DNA from: Lysinibacillus pakistanensis
GTDB lineage: Bacteria > Bacillota > Bacilli > Bacillales_A > Planococcaceae
Reading direction: 5' to 3'
Length of the DNA: 64,000 nt
Assembly: GCA_001312325.1 (NCBI GenBank)
Contig: BBDJ01000002.1
Location: forward strand, 248,001 to 312,000
Position numbers and translations under genes: made by a program
Notes under the pieces: model-generated
Databases searched by the model: none
Seen by the model: only the letters and a program-made list of their open reading frames with translations
What the model was told of the DNA's origin: nothing
Shown here: positions 1-9,954 of the stretch, piece by piece
Layout of the letters: each line of letters opens with the position of its first letter
Position numbering within the stretch: position 1 is the first letter of the stretch

Positions 1-604
1 TGAAAACTTTTTCGGTAGAAATGAAAAGTTCTGGGAGCATAACTACGAAAGATTACAGCACTTTTCAGCAGAACAGTTTGGGGAGGTAGCATTGGCTGAT
101 TTCCTACGTGCCATTAATATGGTGGAGCCATCCTTTATTCGTATTGAAGCGGATGAACTGACATATCCATTACATATTATGATTCGCTATGAAATCGAAC
201 GTGATTTATTTAATGGCAATTTGCAGGCAAAGGATCTCCCGCAAGTATGGAATGATAAGTACGAGGAGTATTTAGGTATCCGACCTGAGACAGATGCACA
301 AGGGGTATTACAAGATATGCATTGGTCTGGAGGCATGTTTGGCTATTTCCCATCCTATGCCTTAGGAATGATTTATGCTGCACAATGGAAGCATGCCATG
401 GATAAAGATATTCCAAACTTTGATGAGCTGCTGGAAAAGGGGGAGCTCCTTCCAATTCGAGAATGGCTAACAGACAAGGTCCATCAATATGGTGCTTTGA
501 AAAAGCCGTTTGAATTACTGCAAGAGGCGACAGGAGAGACCTTAAATGCCAACTATTTAGCAAACTATCTACAAGACAAGTACACAACATTATATAAACT
601 TTAA
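1..604 (+). CDS. M32 family metallocarboxypeptidase, C-terminal part
   Basis: This is the C-terminal 200 residues of a thermostable carboxypeptidase 1 (peptidase family M32), a cytoplasmic zinc enzyme that removes C-terminal residues from peptides. The frame is open from base 2 and runs through FFGRNEKFWEHNY, the family block RIEADELTYPLHI and the QDMHWSGGMFGYFPSYALG block, all characteristic of M32. The HEXXH zinc site lies upstream, outside the window. A TTG at 92 is internal and not the true start. The gene ends just before a strong hairpin shared with the convergent oxidase operon. Family assignment is confident; substrate preference is not visible. Confidence 0.93.
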   Translation, partial: ENFFGRNEKFWEHNYERLQHFSAEQFGEVALADFLRAINMVEPSFIRIEADELTYPLHIMIRYEIERDLFNGNLQAKDLPQVWNDKYEEYLGIRPETDAQGVLQDMHWSGGMFGYFPSYALGMIYAAQWKHAMDKDIPNFDELLEKGELLPIREWLTDKVHQYGALKKPFELLQEATGETLNANYLANYLQDKYTTLYKL

Positions 605-608
605 AGAA

Positions 609-646
609 AAAGCGATTTCTCGAATACAGAGAAATCGCTTTTTTTC
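609..646. terminator. Bidirectional rho-independent terminator
   Basis: An 11-bp stem (AAGCGATTTCT / AGAAATCGCTT) with a 9-base loop is followed by a T run on the + strand and preceded by an A run, so it can end both the carboxypeptidase and the convergent oxidase operon. Confidence 0.88.
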
Positions 647-2371
647 TTACCATAACTGATAGCCTTTTGAGCCTGGTGGTGAATTTGAAATAATATCGAT
701 AATTGGAACTGTGTAAGCAAATAAAATTAATGCGACTAAAATAACAACCCATACTTTAAAATTCTCTAAAATAGCTGGTGTTGGGCCGCTTTGTTCATGT
801 ACGTCACCGACTGGGAATTCTTCCTCACCCTTAGGGGCAAACCAAGCTAATTTAACAACGATATAAATAATCACTAAGATTGCGATAAAGAGAATAGTTC
901 CGCCCACTGCCTGCGCAATTTGATATGGAATCCAATCATAGGCTTGCTGAGCGCCACCATATTCTGAGTAATCTGAGCGACGAGGGGCCCCAATTAAACC
1001 TGCAATATGCATTGCTCCAGACATAATTGTCATACCAACAGCCCATAAAATTCCTGCAAAATTACTGAGGTTGTTTAATGATTTTGTGAGTGTACGACCT
1101 GTTAAATGCGGTATTAACCAAAAGGCAGCACTAAAATAAGTTAAAACAACGGCTGATGCAATCGTTAAATGGAAATGTCCCGTCACCCAAATTGTATTAT
1201 GAATTAATTGGTTCATTTGGTAGGATGCATTTACAATACCACCTGCACCACCAGGAATAAATGACACCATACCGATAAATGGTACAAAGAAGCGAGCATC
1301 CTTCCATGGTAATTTTTTTAAACCAACCGAAAAGCCCTTTACCACCTAATTCACGGCCACGTAATTCGAACATGGCAAACATAGAGAAGGCTGTCATTAA
1401 GGATGGTACGATTACCGCAAATGTTAAAACCACCTGAATAAACTTCCATGTTCCATCAATCCCTGGCTCTGTTAATTGGTGATGAATCCCAACTGGGACA
1501 GAGAAGATTAAAAATAACATAAATGAAAGTCGTGCTAATGAATCTGAGAAAATTTTCCCTCCAATAACTTTTGGGATTATGACATACCAAATCATATAAG
1601 CTGGTAATAACCAGAAGTATACAAGTGCATGACCAAAGTACCAGAATAATGTACGTGATAATGCTACATCAACACGTTCGATAAAACCTAAGGACCATGG
1701 AAGTAGCTGGAATAGAACAGAAGCAGCAACACCTAATGTTGCCACAAACCACATTAAATTATTTACAACAACCATAAATGATAATAATGGGCTACGTTGT
1801 CCGCTTCCTTTGTTCTCTTTCCGCCATTGTACATATCGTAAAATTTGACCTGCGCCGCCAACCCAAGAACCAACCACGACTAATGTCAGGCCTAAATAGA
1901 AAATCCAATGAGCCTTTAGTGGAGCATAAAATGTATATAAAACAGTTGCTTTGTTCAGTAAAACCATTGCAGCAGCAGCGGCTGTGCCAATGGTCATTAA
2001 CCAAAATCCGATCCAGCCTAGCGTCGTTGACTAGCTGAAAATGTCCCTGAAGTACGGCTAACACTAGCAATCTGGAAACCATAAATAAAGAATGTTGTTA
2101 GAATAAGACCGAGTAATACTCCATGTACAGTTAAAATTTGATAATAGCCTATGCCCGCTGGCAATGTAAATTGACCAGAGCGTACGAAAACCTGTAATAA
2201 TCCTGCAAGACCACCTAATAATAATGCGATAAAAGCCACGTAAATATGTGCCATTGCTAGCTTCGCATCACGACGATCCACTTTTGTCAAATTACTGTTG
2301 AGACTGGTATGGAGATCAAGTTGTTTATCGCTTACCTGCTGATCCATTGTCAAATTACTGTTGAGACTCAT
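647..2371 (-). CDS. cbaA: ba3-type cytochrome c oxidase subunit I (two frameshifts)
   Basis: This is the catalytic haem-copper subunit of a ba3-type terminal oxidase in the cytoplasmic membrane; it reduces oxygen to water and pumps protons. The restored protein is about 574 residues and very hydrophobic. Haem and copper ligands are visible: TVHGVL near the N-terminus, GHALVYFWLLPAY and HHQLTEP for CuB, and GHFHLT for the two haem histidines. Frame breaks lie near 2030 (a T seems lost) and 1315 (an A7 run where six A fit). The ATG at 2371 follows AAAGGTGG and overlaps the end of subunit II by 17 bases. The N-terminus carries SLNSNLT twice, encoded by a 21-bp duplication. Assignment is firm. 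Confidence 0.93.
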
Positions 2372-2848
2372 TTGGATCCACCACCTTTAGCATAGAGTGC
2401 ATCATTGTATGTCCAGTCCCACAATACTCATTACATACAATTAAAAACTCGCCTACTTCATTTACTTTTGTTACATATTCAGAAATATAACCAGGCTCAA
2501 GCATCATATTAATATTTGTACCTGCAACCTCAAAGCCATGCATTACATCTTCACTTGTTGCGATAAATTTAACTTTTGCTCCAAGTGGAACTTCAATGAC
2601 AGGAGGATTGTAATAAAATGCAGAAGCTAAAACAACAACCTCATAATCCCAATCTTTACCTTCCACTTTATGAACACCTGGATTATCAAAAGGCGCAAAT
2701 TCCTTAACCTTCTCATAATCTAGTGTTTTTTTACCATTGTTCGGATGTGAGCTTGATGGAATGCGCCGATGCCGAGAATAATTAGGAATGCTACTAAAGT
2801 AGTGACTCCGAACACAAGCCAATACTTCTCATACTTATGTATGTGCAT
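2355..2848 (-). CDS. cbaB: ba3-type cytochrome c oxidase subunit II (frameshift)
   Basis: This is the CuA subunit, which takes electrons from cytochrome c and passes them to subunit I. It has one N-terminal membrane anchor (WLVFGVTTLVAFLIILGIG) and a periplasm-side cupredoxin domain ending in the CuA motif CNEYCGTGH followed by a conserved methionine. The true start is the ATG at 2848 behind AGGAAAGG; the frame then breaks near 2730 in an A run before TLDYEKVKEFAPFD. The gene lies between the small IIa subunit and subunit I and overlaps the latter, so the three form one operon. Two cysteines and a histidine of CuA are intact, so the enzyme looks functional once the frame is restored. Confidence 0.92.
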
Positions 2849-2872
2849 ATGTCTCTGTCCTTTCCTAGTAGA

Positions 2873-2995
2873 TTAAAAACGTCCGATGAACAAATCGAAG
2901 CAGTACACCCAAAGCAAGATAATAATGATGCCTACTCCAAATACTGCATAGAGTGAACCTTTCAAATTCTCGTCGGATTTCTTTTTATTTGCCAT
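2873..2995 (-). CDS. Cytochrome c oxidase subunit IIa, 40 residues
   Basis: This 40-residue protein starts MANKKKSDENLKG and has a single membrane helix (AVFGVGIIIILLWVY). Its size, one-helix build and place immediately upstream of subunit II match the small subunit IIa of ba3 oxidases, which supplies a helix that subunit II of other oxidases carries itself. A GGAGGAGG site precedes the ATG at an ideal distance. It is first in the oxidase operon. The position and topology make the call likely, although a protein this short cannot be proved by motif alone. Confidence 0.82.
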   Translation of the reverse strand: MANKKKSDENLKGSLYAVFGVGIIIILLWVYCFDLFIGRF

Positions 2996-3127
2996 TTCTG
3001 CTCCTCCTCCGCTTTATAGTGATCTTTCTTATTGCCATAATATAAAAATAAATCTTTTTTTAGATGTGAAAAAAAATCACACAATGGAGGGGATTGTGTG
3101 AAAAAAAGTGTGAAATATAAGCTTAAA

Positions 3128-3168
3128 TAAAAAAAGAAGCTATCTCAAAAGTCATCGAGATAGCTTCT
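3128..3168 (-). terminator. Terminator after cheX
   Basis: A 12-bp perfect stem (AGAAGCTATCTC / GAGATAGCTTCT) is followed on the minus strand by a T-rich tract. It lies between cheX and the oxidase operon and would separate their transcripts. Confidence 0.8.
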
Positions 3169-3345
3169 AGTGTATAGAGTTTGGCGTTATTTTTATCAAA
3201 ACTACGTATTTTTCAAGAAATTTTACTAATTAAAATTTTGTGTAAGCCTTTAGATGCAACGAATGCAAATCGCAGAACGTATTCATAAATGCTTGACACA
3301 GTAGCATAGGATATATCATTTGGACCAGTTGAAGATTCTTGAATT

Positions 3346-3804
3346 CTATGCTTCTTCCTCAATTGTTAATAGAACTGTTAATGCACCAATGCTAGGAATT
3401 GTAACAGGGAGTACAAACGCTTTTTCAAACCCGTACAATTTTGTATTGCCAACCATCACAGTTGGAGGTGTAATATCAATTTCTAAGCTTTCTTTTCCTA
3501 CAGTAGTACATAAATTACCTGCAATCATATTACCAAATTCCCCTGTGAAGGATTCTAACATTTCTCCCTCAAGCGGCATTCCAAACATCGTATTACCGAT
3601 GCCACTAAATATTTCAGGAGAAGAATCAATGATGACACGGCCCTTTAAATCTCCAATTAAGCCAATTAATACACCCATTTGCTGCTGTTGGAAAGGTTCT
3701 GAAATAATACTTGGCGTTTTCACTTCAATATCCATGGGTAGAATCGATTTTAAAGCATGAATTGTCCCGTTTAAAATAGTTTGAAAGTACTTCGAATTAC
3801 TCAT
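3346..3804 (-). CDS. cheX: CheX/CheC-type chemotaxis phosphatase
   Basis: This 152-residue cytoplasmic protein fits the CheX branch of the CheC/CheX/FliY phosphatases, which dephosphorylate CheY-P. It has one copy of the catalytic helix motif, seen as GEFGNMIAGNL, with the Glu and Asn of the E-x2-N signature, after the GIGNTMFG segment. It is intact, starts at ATG 3804 behind AAGGAT, and ends at its own terminator. It stands alone between a membrane microprotein on the other strand and the oxidase operon, so its receptor partners are elsewhere; two chemoreceptors occur later in the window. Confidence 0.85.
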   Translation of the reverse strand: MSNSKYFQTILNGTIHALKSILPMDIEVKTPSIISEPFQQQQMGVLIGLIGDLKGRVIIDSSPEIFSGIGNTMFGMPLEGEMLESFTGEFGNMIAGNLCTTVGKESLEIDITPPTVMVGNTKLYGFEKAFVLPVTIPSIGALTVLLTIEEEA

Positions 3805-4001
3805 CTTTACCGCATCCTTTTTCCGACTTTTCTACATCTTACCATGTTAAAAGGGTAAGATGAAAGTATGTCTTGACGAATTAAAGGGAAATTTATATTA
3901 TATTAATGAGAATGATTTTCAAATTCAATCAATTCGTGCTTTTTTTCATTTCTAAACGTTGTTTTTAATTCAAAATTTTTATTTAAAAGGAGCGGTCAGC
4001 A

Positions 4002-4091
4002 ATGACTTTCGTATTTATTGGAGCGGCAGTGGTAATCTATGTTGGAGTAGGAAAATACGTCATGAAACAGGCGACTGCACATTTAAAATAA
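4002..4091 (+). CDS. 29-residue single-helix membrane microprotein
   Basis: A short frame encodes MTFVFIGAAVVIYVGVGKYV and nine more residues: one hydrophobic helix and a basic tail. An excellent AAAAGGAGCGG site sits nine bases upstream and a terminator hairpin follows within 35 bases, so this is probably a genuine monocistronic microprotein. No family is recognised, and no function is claimed. Its divergent neighbour is cheX. Confidence 0.6.
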   Translation: MTFVFIGAAVVIYVGVGKYVMKQATAHLK

Positions 4092-4120
4092 TAAAAACGC
4101 TATATGTTTAGCTCATTTTT

Positions 4121-4169
4121 AAAAAGAGTATGATCTCAATGTAGTTTGTTGAGTCATACTCTTTTTTTT
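4121..4169 (+). terminator. Terminator after the microprotein
   Basis: A long imperfect stem (AAAGAGTATGA / TCATACTCTTT, with one bulge) is followed by eight T. It ends the transcript of the 29-residue protein. Confidence 0.8.
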
Positions 4170-4425
4170 ATGCAAAAAAATTATAAATACGCTCTTTTAA
4201 ACAGTTATTAATTTATCTGTACAAGAAGTAAAAATCAGTTAAAATATGCCCGCCTCAACATGCAACCAAAAAAAGAAATTAGGTAGAAGATATGAACTAA
4301 TAACTAGCAGGAAAGAAAACGAACCTGATTAAGTTTTTCACAAAAAAATTACAAATGAGAGAAGATTATTTTGTTTTGATAGAATAATTTAACTAGAATA
4401 AATATTTATTTTTTTCTGAAATCTA

Positions 4426-4454
4426 TTGAAATTGTGAAAATTTTTCTGTAACAT
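4426..4454 (+). promoter_or_regulatory. Candidate sigma-A promoter of the peptide cluster
   Basis: TTGAAA at 4426 and TAACAT at 4449 are separated by exactly 17 bases, about 45 bases ahead of the first ATPase gene. No other strong match lies between here and the preceding terminator. This is a consensus match only; an IclR operator would be expected nearby but no clear palindrome was identified. Confidence 0.45.
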
Positions 4455-4500
4455 TTTAAAAAATGAAATCGCTTTTCATATTTTGGAACGGGGGTTAAAA

Positions 4501-5494
4501 ATGGGCGTGAATATTTTGGAAGTAAGAGATTTGAAAATTGGTTTTAAACAAGATAAAAAGGAAATTACCATTGTCAACGGCATATCATTACAACTTGAAA
4601 AAGGTAAAACTTTAGGAATTGTTGGTGAATCAGGATGCGGCAAAAGCATGACATCACTATCACTAATGGGATTGTTACCTCCTGGTGTCGATTGGCAGAA
4701 TGGAGATATATACATAGATCAAGCTCAAATAAACAAAAAAATCAAAAAAAAGATTGGCGTAAAATACGTGGAAAAAAAATTTCAATGATTTTTCAGGAGC
4801 CGATGAGTTCATTGAATCCAGTTTACAAAGTTGGTTCACAAATAGTTGAAATGATTCTCAGTCATGAAAATATTTCTAAAAAAAGAAGCACATGAACGTG
4901 CCGTTGACATGCTTCGACTTGTTGGAATTCCTCGTCCAGAGAGAGTAGTTAATGAATATCCTCATCAATTGTCAGGAGGGATGCGTCAGCGGGTTATGAT
5001 TGCCATGGCGTTGGCTTGTGGACCAGAAATATTAATTGCTGATGAACAACTACCGCATTGGATGTGACTATACAGGCTCAAATTCTGGAGTTGATGAAAG
5101 ATCTTCAAGAGAAACTCCAAATGTCTATTATTTTAATTACCCATGATCTTGGGTCGTAGCTGAGGTTTGCGAACGGGTGATTGTTATGTATGCTGGAGAA
5201 GTTGTTGAAGAGGCAACAGTTCTGAATTTGTTTAATCATCCACTTCATCCTTACACGAAGGGTCTCTTAAACTCATTACCAGATATTGAGGTAGAACAAG
5301 AATACCTACCATCAATCGATGGAGTAGTACCAGCACCAGCGGATATGCCCTCGGGTTGTAGATTTTTCGATCGATGCGAGTTTGCAACGGATAAATGTAA
5401 AAATAAACCGAGTTTATTTACAACTAATATCGGCACAAAAGTACAATGCTGGTTATATGAGAAAGAGAATGTTGATTTAGAAGGGGGAATGTAA
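4501..5494 (+). CDS. Dipeptide/oligopeptide ABC transporter ATPase, DppD type (several frameshifts)
   Basis: This is the first of two ATPases of a peptide-class ABC importer. Walker A is GESGCGKS, followed by the Q-loop [11 protein letters not shown], the signature LSGGMRQR, Walker B ILIADE and the C-terminal oligopeptide-transporter extension with CRFFDRC, typical of DppD/OppD. The frame breaks in two A runs near 4735-4757, in an A7 run at 4870, after GATGAA at 5045 (a C lost) and at 5154 (a G lost). The ATG at 4501 follows GGGGG. It abuts the second ATPase (TAAATG), so the two are co-translated. Substrate is inferred from neighbours to be pyroglutamyl or related peptides. Confidence 0.88.
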
Positions 5495-6478
5495 ATGGCC
5501 AGTCCATTATTAGAAGTAAAGCACCTAAAGAAATATTTCCCATTAAAAGGATCTAAGGTGGATTATTTAAAAGCGGTAGATGATGTTTCATTCACTGTAA
5601 ATGAAGGTGAGGTTCTTGGGATAGTTGGTGAATCAGGTTGCGGTAAGTCCACTATGGGAAAAACACTCATTCAGCTATTAACACCAACAGACGGTGAAAT
5701 CTTGCTGAATGGAGAAAATATTGCAACCCTTAGTCACAAAAAGGTGCGCCAAAAGCGACGTGATATGCAAATTATTTTCCAAGACCCATTTGCTTCACTT
5801 AATCCTCGAATGAAAGTTTTTAAAATTATTGAAGAGCCTTTGGTTAATTTTGGGATTGGTACAAAGGAAGAAAGAAAACAACGTGTTTATGAAGTAGCTG
5901 CGCAAGTGGGATTGACACAAAAGCAACTAGAGCGTTATCCTCATGAGTTTTCAGGTGGTCAAAGACAGCGTATTGGGATTGCGAGGGCACTAGTGACAAA
6001 TCCTAAACTCATTGTAGCAGATGAGCCTGTTTCTGCTCTGGATGTATCTATTCAATCACAGGTATTGAACATTATGAAAGATTTGAAAAAGGAAATGAAT
6101 CTTACATATATTTTCATTTCACATGATTTAAGTGTAGTCCATCACTTTTGTGATCGCATTGGGGTGATGTATCTAGGAAAGATAGTGGAAGTAGCGGACA
6201 AGCATGAATTATTTAATAATCCAAAACATCCCTATACAAAAGCATTACTATCGGCATTACCGAAATCTCATCCTTCAAAAGAAAAAGAACGAATCGTGCT
6301 TAGAGGAGATGTTCCGAATCCAGCAAATCCACCTTCTGGTTGTACCTTCCATACAAGGTGCCCAAATTGCATGGAGATATGTAAAGTGACGCCTCCTACT
6401 TTAAAAAGTATTAGTGAAAAGCATGACCATGACGTATCCTGTTTACTTTATGAAGAGAAAATGGAGCGAAAATTATGA
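5495..6478 (+). CDS. Dipeptide/oligopeptide ABC transporter ATPase, DppF type
   Basis: This intact 327-residue protein is the partner ATPase of the importer. It carries Walker [11 protein letters not shown]-loop FQDPFASLNPR, signature FSGGQRQRIGIARAL, Walker B LIVADEP with SALD, and the H-loop SHDLS, then the DppF/OppF tail with CTFHTRCPNC. It starts right after the stop of the first ATPase, with AAGGGGG inside that gene, and its TGA overlaps the ATG of the IclR regulator by four bases. It energises the two permeases encoded at 9019-10857. Confidence 0.93.
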   Translation: MASPLLEVKHLKKYFPLKGSKVDYLKAVDDVSFTVNEGEVLGIVGESGCGKSTMGKTLIQLLTPTDGEILLNGENIATLSHKKVRQKRRDMQIIFQDPFASLNPRMKVFKIIEEPLVNFGIGTKEERKQRVYEVAAQVGLTQKQLERYPHEFSGGQRQRIGIARALVTNPKLIVADEPVSALDVSIQSQVLNIMKDLKKEMNLTYIFISHDLSVVHHFCDRIGVMYLGKIVEVADKHELFNNPKHPYTKALLSALPKSHPSKEKERIVLRGDVPNPANPPSGCTFHTRCPNCMEICKVTPPTLKSISEKHDHDVSCLLYEEKMERKL

Positions 6479-7269
6479 GTAAAACACTAGAAAAAGGAAT
6501 TAATATTTTGACATTATTTACTGAAGAAAAACCTTCATGGCGTTTAGATGAACTGGCCAATGTAACAGATATTCCTAAGCCTACTTTACATAGATTTCTG
6601 AAGACATTTACAGATTTAGGTGTGTTAAAGCGTCCTTATGTTCAAAGTGGTAGTCAATTAGTACTTAGTGATCATTATTTGCTGGGAAATAAATTAATAG
6701 AATTGGGAGCCATTGCATCCAACTCTATTGAAATTCGATCGCTTGCTATGCCGTATATGAAAATGTTACAGCAAAAATTTGATTTGGCAGTTCAACTAAT
6801 AATGATAGATGAAACTGATGGTCTTTACATTGAAAAAAATTGAAAGCTTAAAACCCGTTCTTTTATATACACGAGTGGGAAGAAGAGCGCCACTATATGC
6901 AGGTGCTTGTTCACGTATCATTTTATCTTTCCAATCAGAGGAAAAAAATAAATAATGTGCTACAGAAACCTCGTAAAAAAATATGCAAGTGGAACACCAG
7001 TAACAGACAAGGATATCTATGAACATATTGAATTTGGGAAAACTAATGGGTATGCCTACAGTGTTTCAGAATTAGAGGAAGGGACCGTATCAATAGCAGT
7101 ACCGATTTTTGGTAGTAATCGAGAAGTAGAATATTCCATTAGTATCGCAGGCATAGAATCACTATTACCTAAAGAGAAAATAGATATATTTTTGGAGGGA
7201 CTATGGAGTACAGCAGCTTCAATCTCAGCTGAATTAGGTTATTCAATGCCATATCCTTATGGCTTATAA
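6475..7269 (+). CDS. IclR family transcriptional regulator (frameshifts)
   Basis: This protein has an N-terminal winged helix-turn-helix (LDELANVTDIPKPTLHRFL) and a C-terminal IclR effector domain including RVGRRAPLYAGACSR and a TVSIAVPIFG segment near the end. About 262 residues after repair, normal for IclR. Breaks lie at A7 runs near 6834, 6943 and 6978, each one A too long. The ATG overlaps the DppF stop by four bases, so the regulator is translated with the importer and most likely controls the cluster in response to a small acid or amide ligand, perhaps 5-oxoproline. The ligand is inference. Confidence 0.87.
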
Positions 7270-7300
7270 AAATAACAATACAACAAAGGGGATGTACAGA

Positions 7301-8883
7301 ATGAAGAAACACAAATGGATAACAATGCTACTTGTATGTCTGATGCTATTATTATCAGCATGTAGTGGCGGAACATCAACAGAAGGAGATAATAAAAAAA
7401 AGTGGAAAGGCTTCTGGAGAAAATTCAGCAACAGCACGTGGCAATGAATTAGTCGTACGTGTCCCAGGTGACCCGCAAAACTGGGATCCAATCGATACAT
7501 ATTTAATTGCTTGGAGTACGGTTGCAACATCAGTATTTGAAGGTTTAGTAAGCCGTTCACTCGATTTAGAAATTCAACCAGGGTTAGCAGAATCTTGGGA
7601 ATATGTAGATGATAAAACAATTAAATTTAAATTACGTCAAGGTGTTACTTTCCATGATGGGGAACCTTTTAATGCAGAAGCGGTTAAATTTACATTTGAT
7701 CGTTTACTAGGTGAAGAGGGTCAAAAAGGACCACAATATTCAAACTATACATCGATTGATCGTGTTGAAATAGATGGTGAATATGAAATAACAATGTATC
7801 TTAACACAATTGACCCAGTATTATTAACAAAATTATCTGGCTATGGTGCCGTAATTGTTCCACCAAAATATATTGAAGAGCATGGAGCTGAGAATTTTGA
7901 TATGAATCCTGTAGGTACAGGTCCATTCAAAATGACAGATTATCAGCGTGATAAACAAGTTGTTGTTGAACGTTATGAGGATTACTGGAATAAAGACGAA
8001 ATTAAACTGGATAAAGTAACATTCAAGGTTATCCCAGAAACAGCGACAGCCTTAGCAGAATTACAAACAGGAAATATTGATATTATGACACGCTTAGAAG
8101 TTTCTCAAGCTGCGACAGCAGAAAGCACAGATTTCGTTACTTTAATGGATGTATCAACGCCTACCGCATACTCTATTCGCTTTGATACAGCTAAAGCACC
8201 TGTAGACGATGTTCGTGTTCGTCAAGCAATCAACTATGCCATTGATAAGGAAACAATTGTGAAAGAAATTTTAAGTGGTTATGGTAACTTAATTAGCTCA
8301 TTCCAAAGTGAACTTTCTTTTGGTTATAACAAAGATTTACAACCATATCCATATGATCCTGAAAAGGCGAAAAAAACTTCTTGCTGAAGCCAATATTGCA
8401 GAGGGAACAACTTTAGATTTTTATATCCCCGGTACAGACGGAACATTTAAAGAGATTGCGCAAGCTGTAGCCTTCTATTTAGAAGAAGTAGGCTTAAAAG
8501 TATCGATTAATAGTGTGGAGAATACAACTTTCCAATCTGAATTAATACCAAAAGGTGAAGCAGGACAGATGTATAAAAATGGCTGGGGTGGCTGGACTTT
8601 AGATTTCGATAATACAGCCTATTTAATGTATCACGAGGGAGAATTCTGGAACCCGTCTTATAAAAACGACAAAGTTGAGAAATTATTATCTGCGGAACGA
8701 GCTACTAATGATAGCACAGAACGTTTAAAAATCTTTAAAGAGTTAACAGAAGTATTACATGAAGATTCAACTGAAGTGAACTTATATTCAGATGTGGAAA
8801 TTTACGGAGTAAATAAGAGAGTGAAAAATTTCCAACCTCCGCATGATGGTCGTTTTAGATTTGAAGGCGTTACTGTCGAGTAA
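7301..8883 (+). CDS. ABC transporter substrate-binding lipoprotein, family 5 (two frameshifts)
   Basis: This is the extracellular peptide-binding protein of the importer. It begins with a lipoprotein signal peptide ending in LLSAC|SGG, so it is anchored through the cysteine. The mature part has family 5 hallmarks: ENSATARGNELVV leader, WDPIDTYL, FEGLVSRS, TIKFKLRQGVTFHDG, NPVGTGPF, and RQAINYAIDKE. Breaks lie at A8 at 7394 and A7 at 8370, each one A too long. About 527 residues after repair. The start ATG 7301 follows AAAGGGGA. A hairpin terminator follows it, before the permeases, as is common where the binding protein is needed in excess. Confidence 0.92.
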
Positions 8884-8893
8884 GTATTAACTA

Positions 8894-8925
8894 TGAGATA
8901 GTATGCTTGCATACTATCTCTTTTA
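8894..8925 (+). terminator. Intra-operon terminator or attenuator
   Basis: GAGATAGTAT and ATACTATCTC form a perfect 10-bp stem around GCTTGC, followed by TTTTATC. It lies 11 bases after the binding protein and upstream of the permeases, so it probably gives partial termination and raises binding protein over permease. Confidence 0.75.
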
Positions 8926-8962
8926 TCTTCATTTAGCCAATGTTTTTTGGATCCAAAACATA

Positions 8963-8996
8963 GCGGCAGCTACAATTACGCCAAGGCGAAATTGAT
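8963..8996 (+). repeat. Fragment of dispersed palindromic element (copy 1)
   Basis: The stretch from GCGGCAGCTACAATTACG to GGCGAAATTGAT matches the end of the long copy at 26243-26528 almost base for base, and the end of the copies at 17714 and 46820. Only this terminal segment is present here. It lies between the attenuator and the ribosome binding site of the first permease. Confidence 0.75.
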
Positions 8997-9018
8997 TTTA
9001 AGTAAGGAGGATGGAATT

Positions 9019-9950
9019 ATGCTTTCCTATATATTGAGACGTTTATCGCATACAGTATTGGTGATAATTGCTGTTTCATTAATAATATTTTTCTCGATTC
9101 GTTTAACAGGTGATCCCGTAAGTATCATGTTCGGTGCAGGTGAACCATCACAGCAGGCAATTGATGAGTTAACGGCTAAATTAGGCTTGGATAAACCAAT
9201 TTGGGAGCAATATTTTATTTTTTTTGAAAGACTTAATAACGCTTAATTTCGGTACATCTTATCGTTCAAATAGCCCAGTCCTAGATTTGCTGCTGGAACG
9301 AGCTTGGCCAACGATTGTACTTGCTTTCGGTGGTATGGCTGTTGCCTTGTTAATTGCTGTTCCAATTGGAATTCTATCGGCTGTATATAAAGGCAAACCC
9401 GTTGATATTTTTGGTCGTATTTTTTTCATTGCTAGGTATTTCATTCCCCAATTTCTGGTTAGCGTTTATGTTGATTTTAATTTTTGCTGTACAGCTAAAA
9501 TGGCTTCCTGTATCAGGATTTGATGGGTTTAGTTCGTTAATTTTACCATCTATTGCATTAGGTCTTATTTTATCCGGTATATTAGTACGTTTAATTCGTA
9601 CATCAATGCTGGAGGTACTTAAAATGCAATATGTGACAACTGCAAGAGCTAAGGGGATTAGAGAATGGCTAGTAATCGTAAGACATGCATTTAGAAATGC
9701 CTTATTACCTACAGTGACATTTGTTGGTTTGCAGTTTGGAGGTCTATTGGGAGGTGCAGTTATTGTAGAGCAAGTATTTTCATGGCCAGGCATTGGCCGT
9801 TTAATTGTTGATTCCATTAATCAGCGGGACTATCCGGTTGTACAAGGTGGAGTTATTGTTTTAGCGCTATTAATGATCTTGGTCAATTTAATTGTTGATT
9901 TATGTTATTCGTTAATTAATCCAAAAATAAGAACGGGAAGAGGTGACTAA
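9019..9950 (+). CDS. ABC transporter permease, DppB type (two frameshifts)
   Basis: This is the first membrane subunit of the importer, about 310 residues with six expected helices. The N-terminus MLSYILRRLSHTV, the segment FSIRLTGDPV and the cytoplasmic EAA-type loop (TTARAKGIRE...RHAFRNALLPTVT) identify the DppB/OppB class. Breaks lie in a T8 run near 9216 and a T7 run near 9420, each one T too long. The ATG at 9019 is preceded by AAGGAGG at an ideal distance. It lies downstream of the attenuator and the repeat fragment, and nine bases ahead of the second permease start region. Confidence 0.9.
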
Positions 9951-9954
9951 TTAA

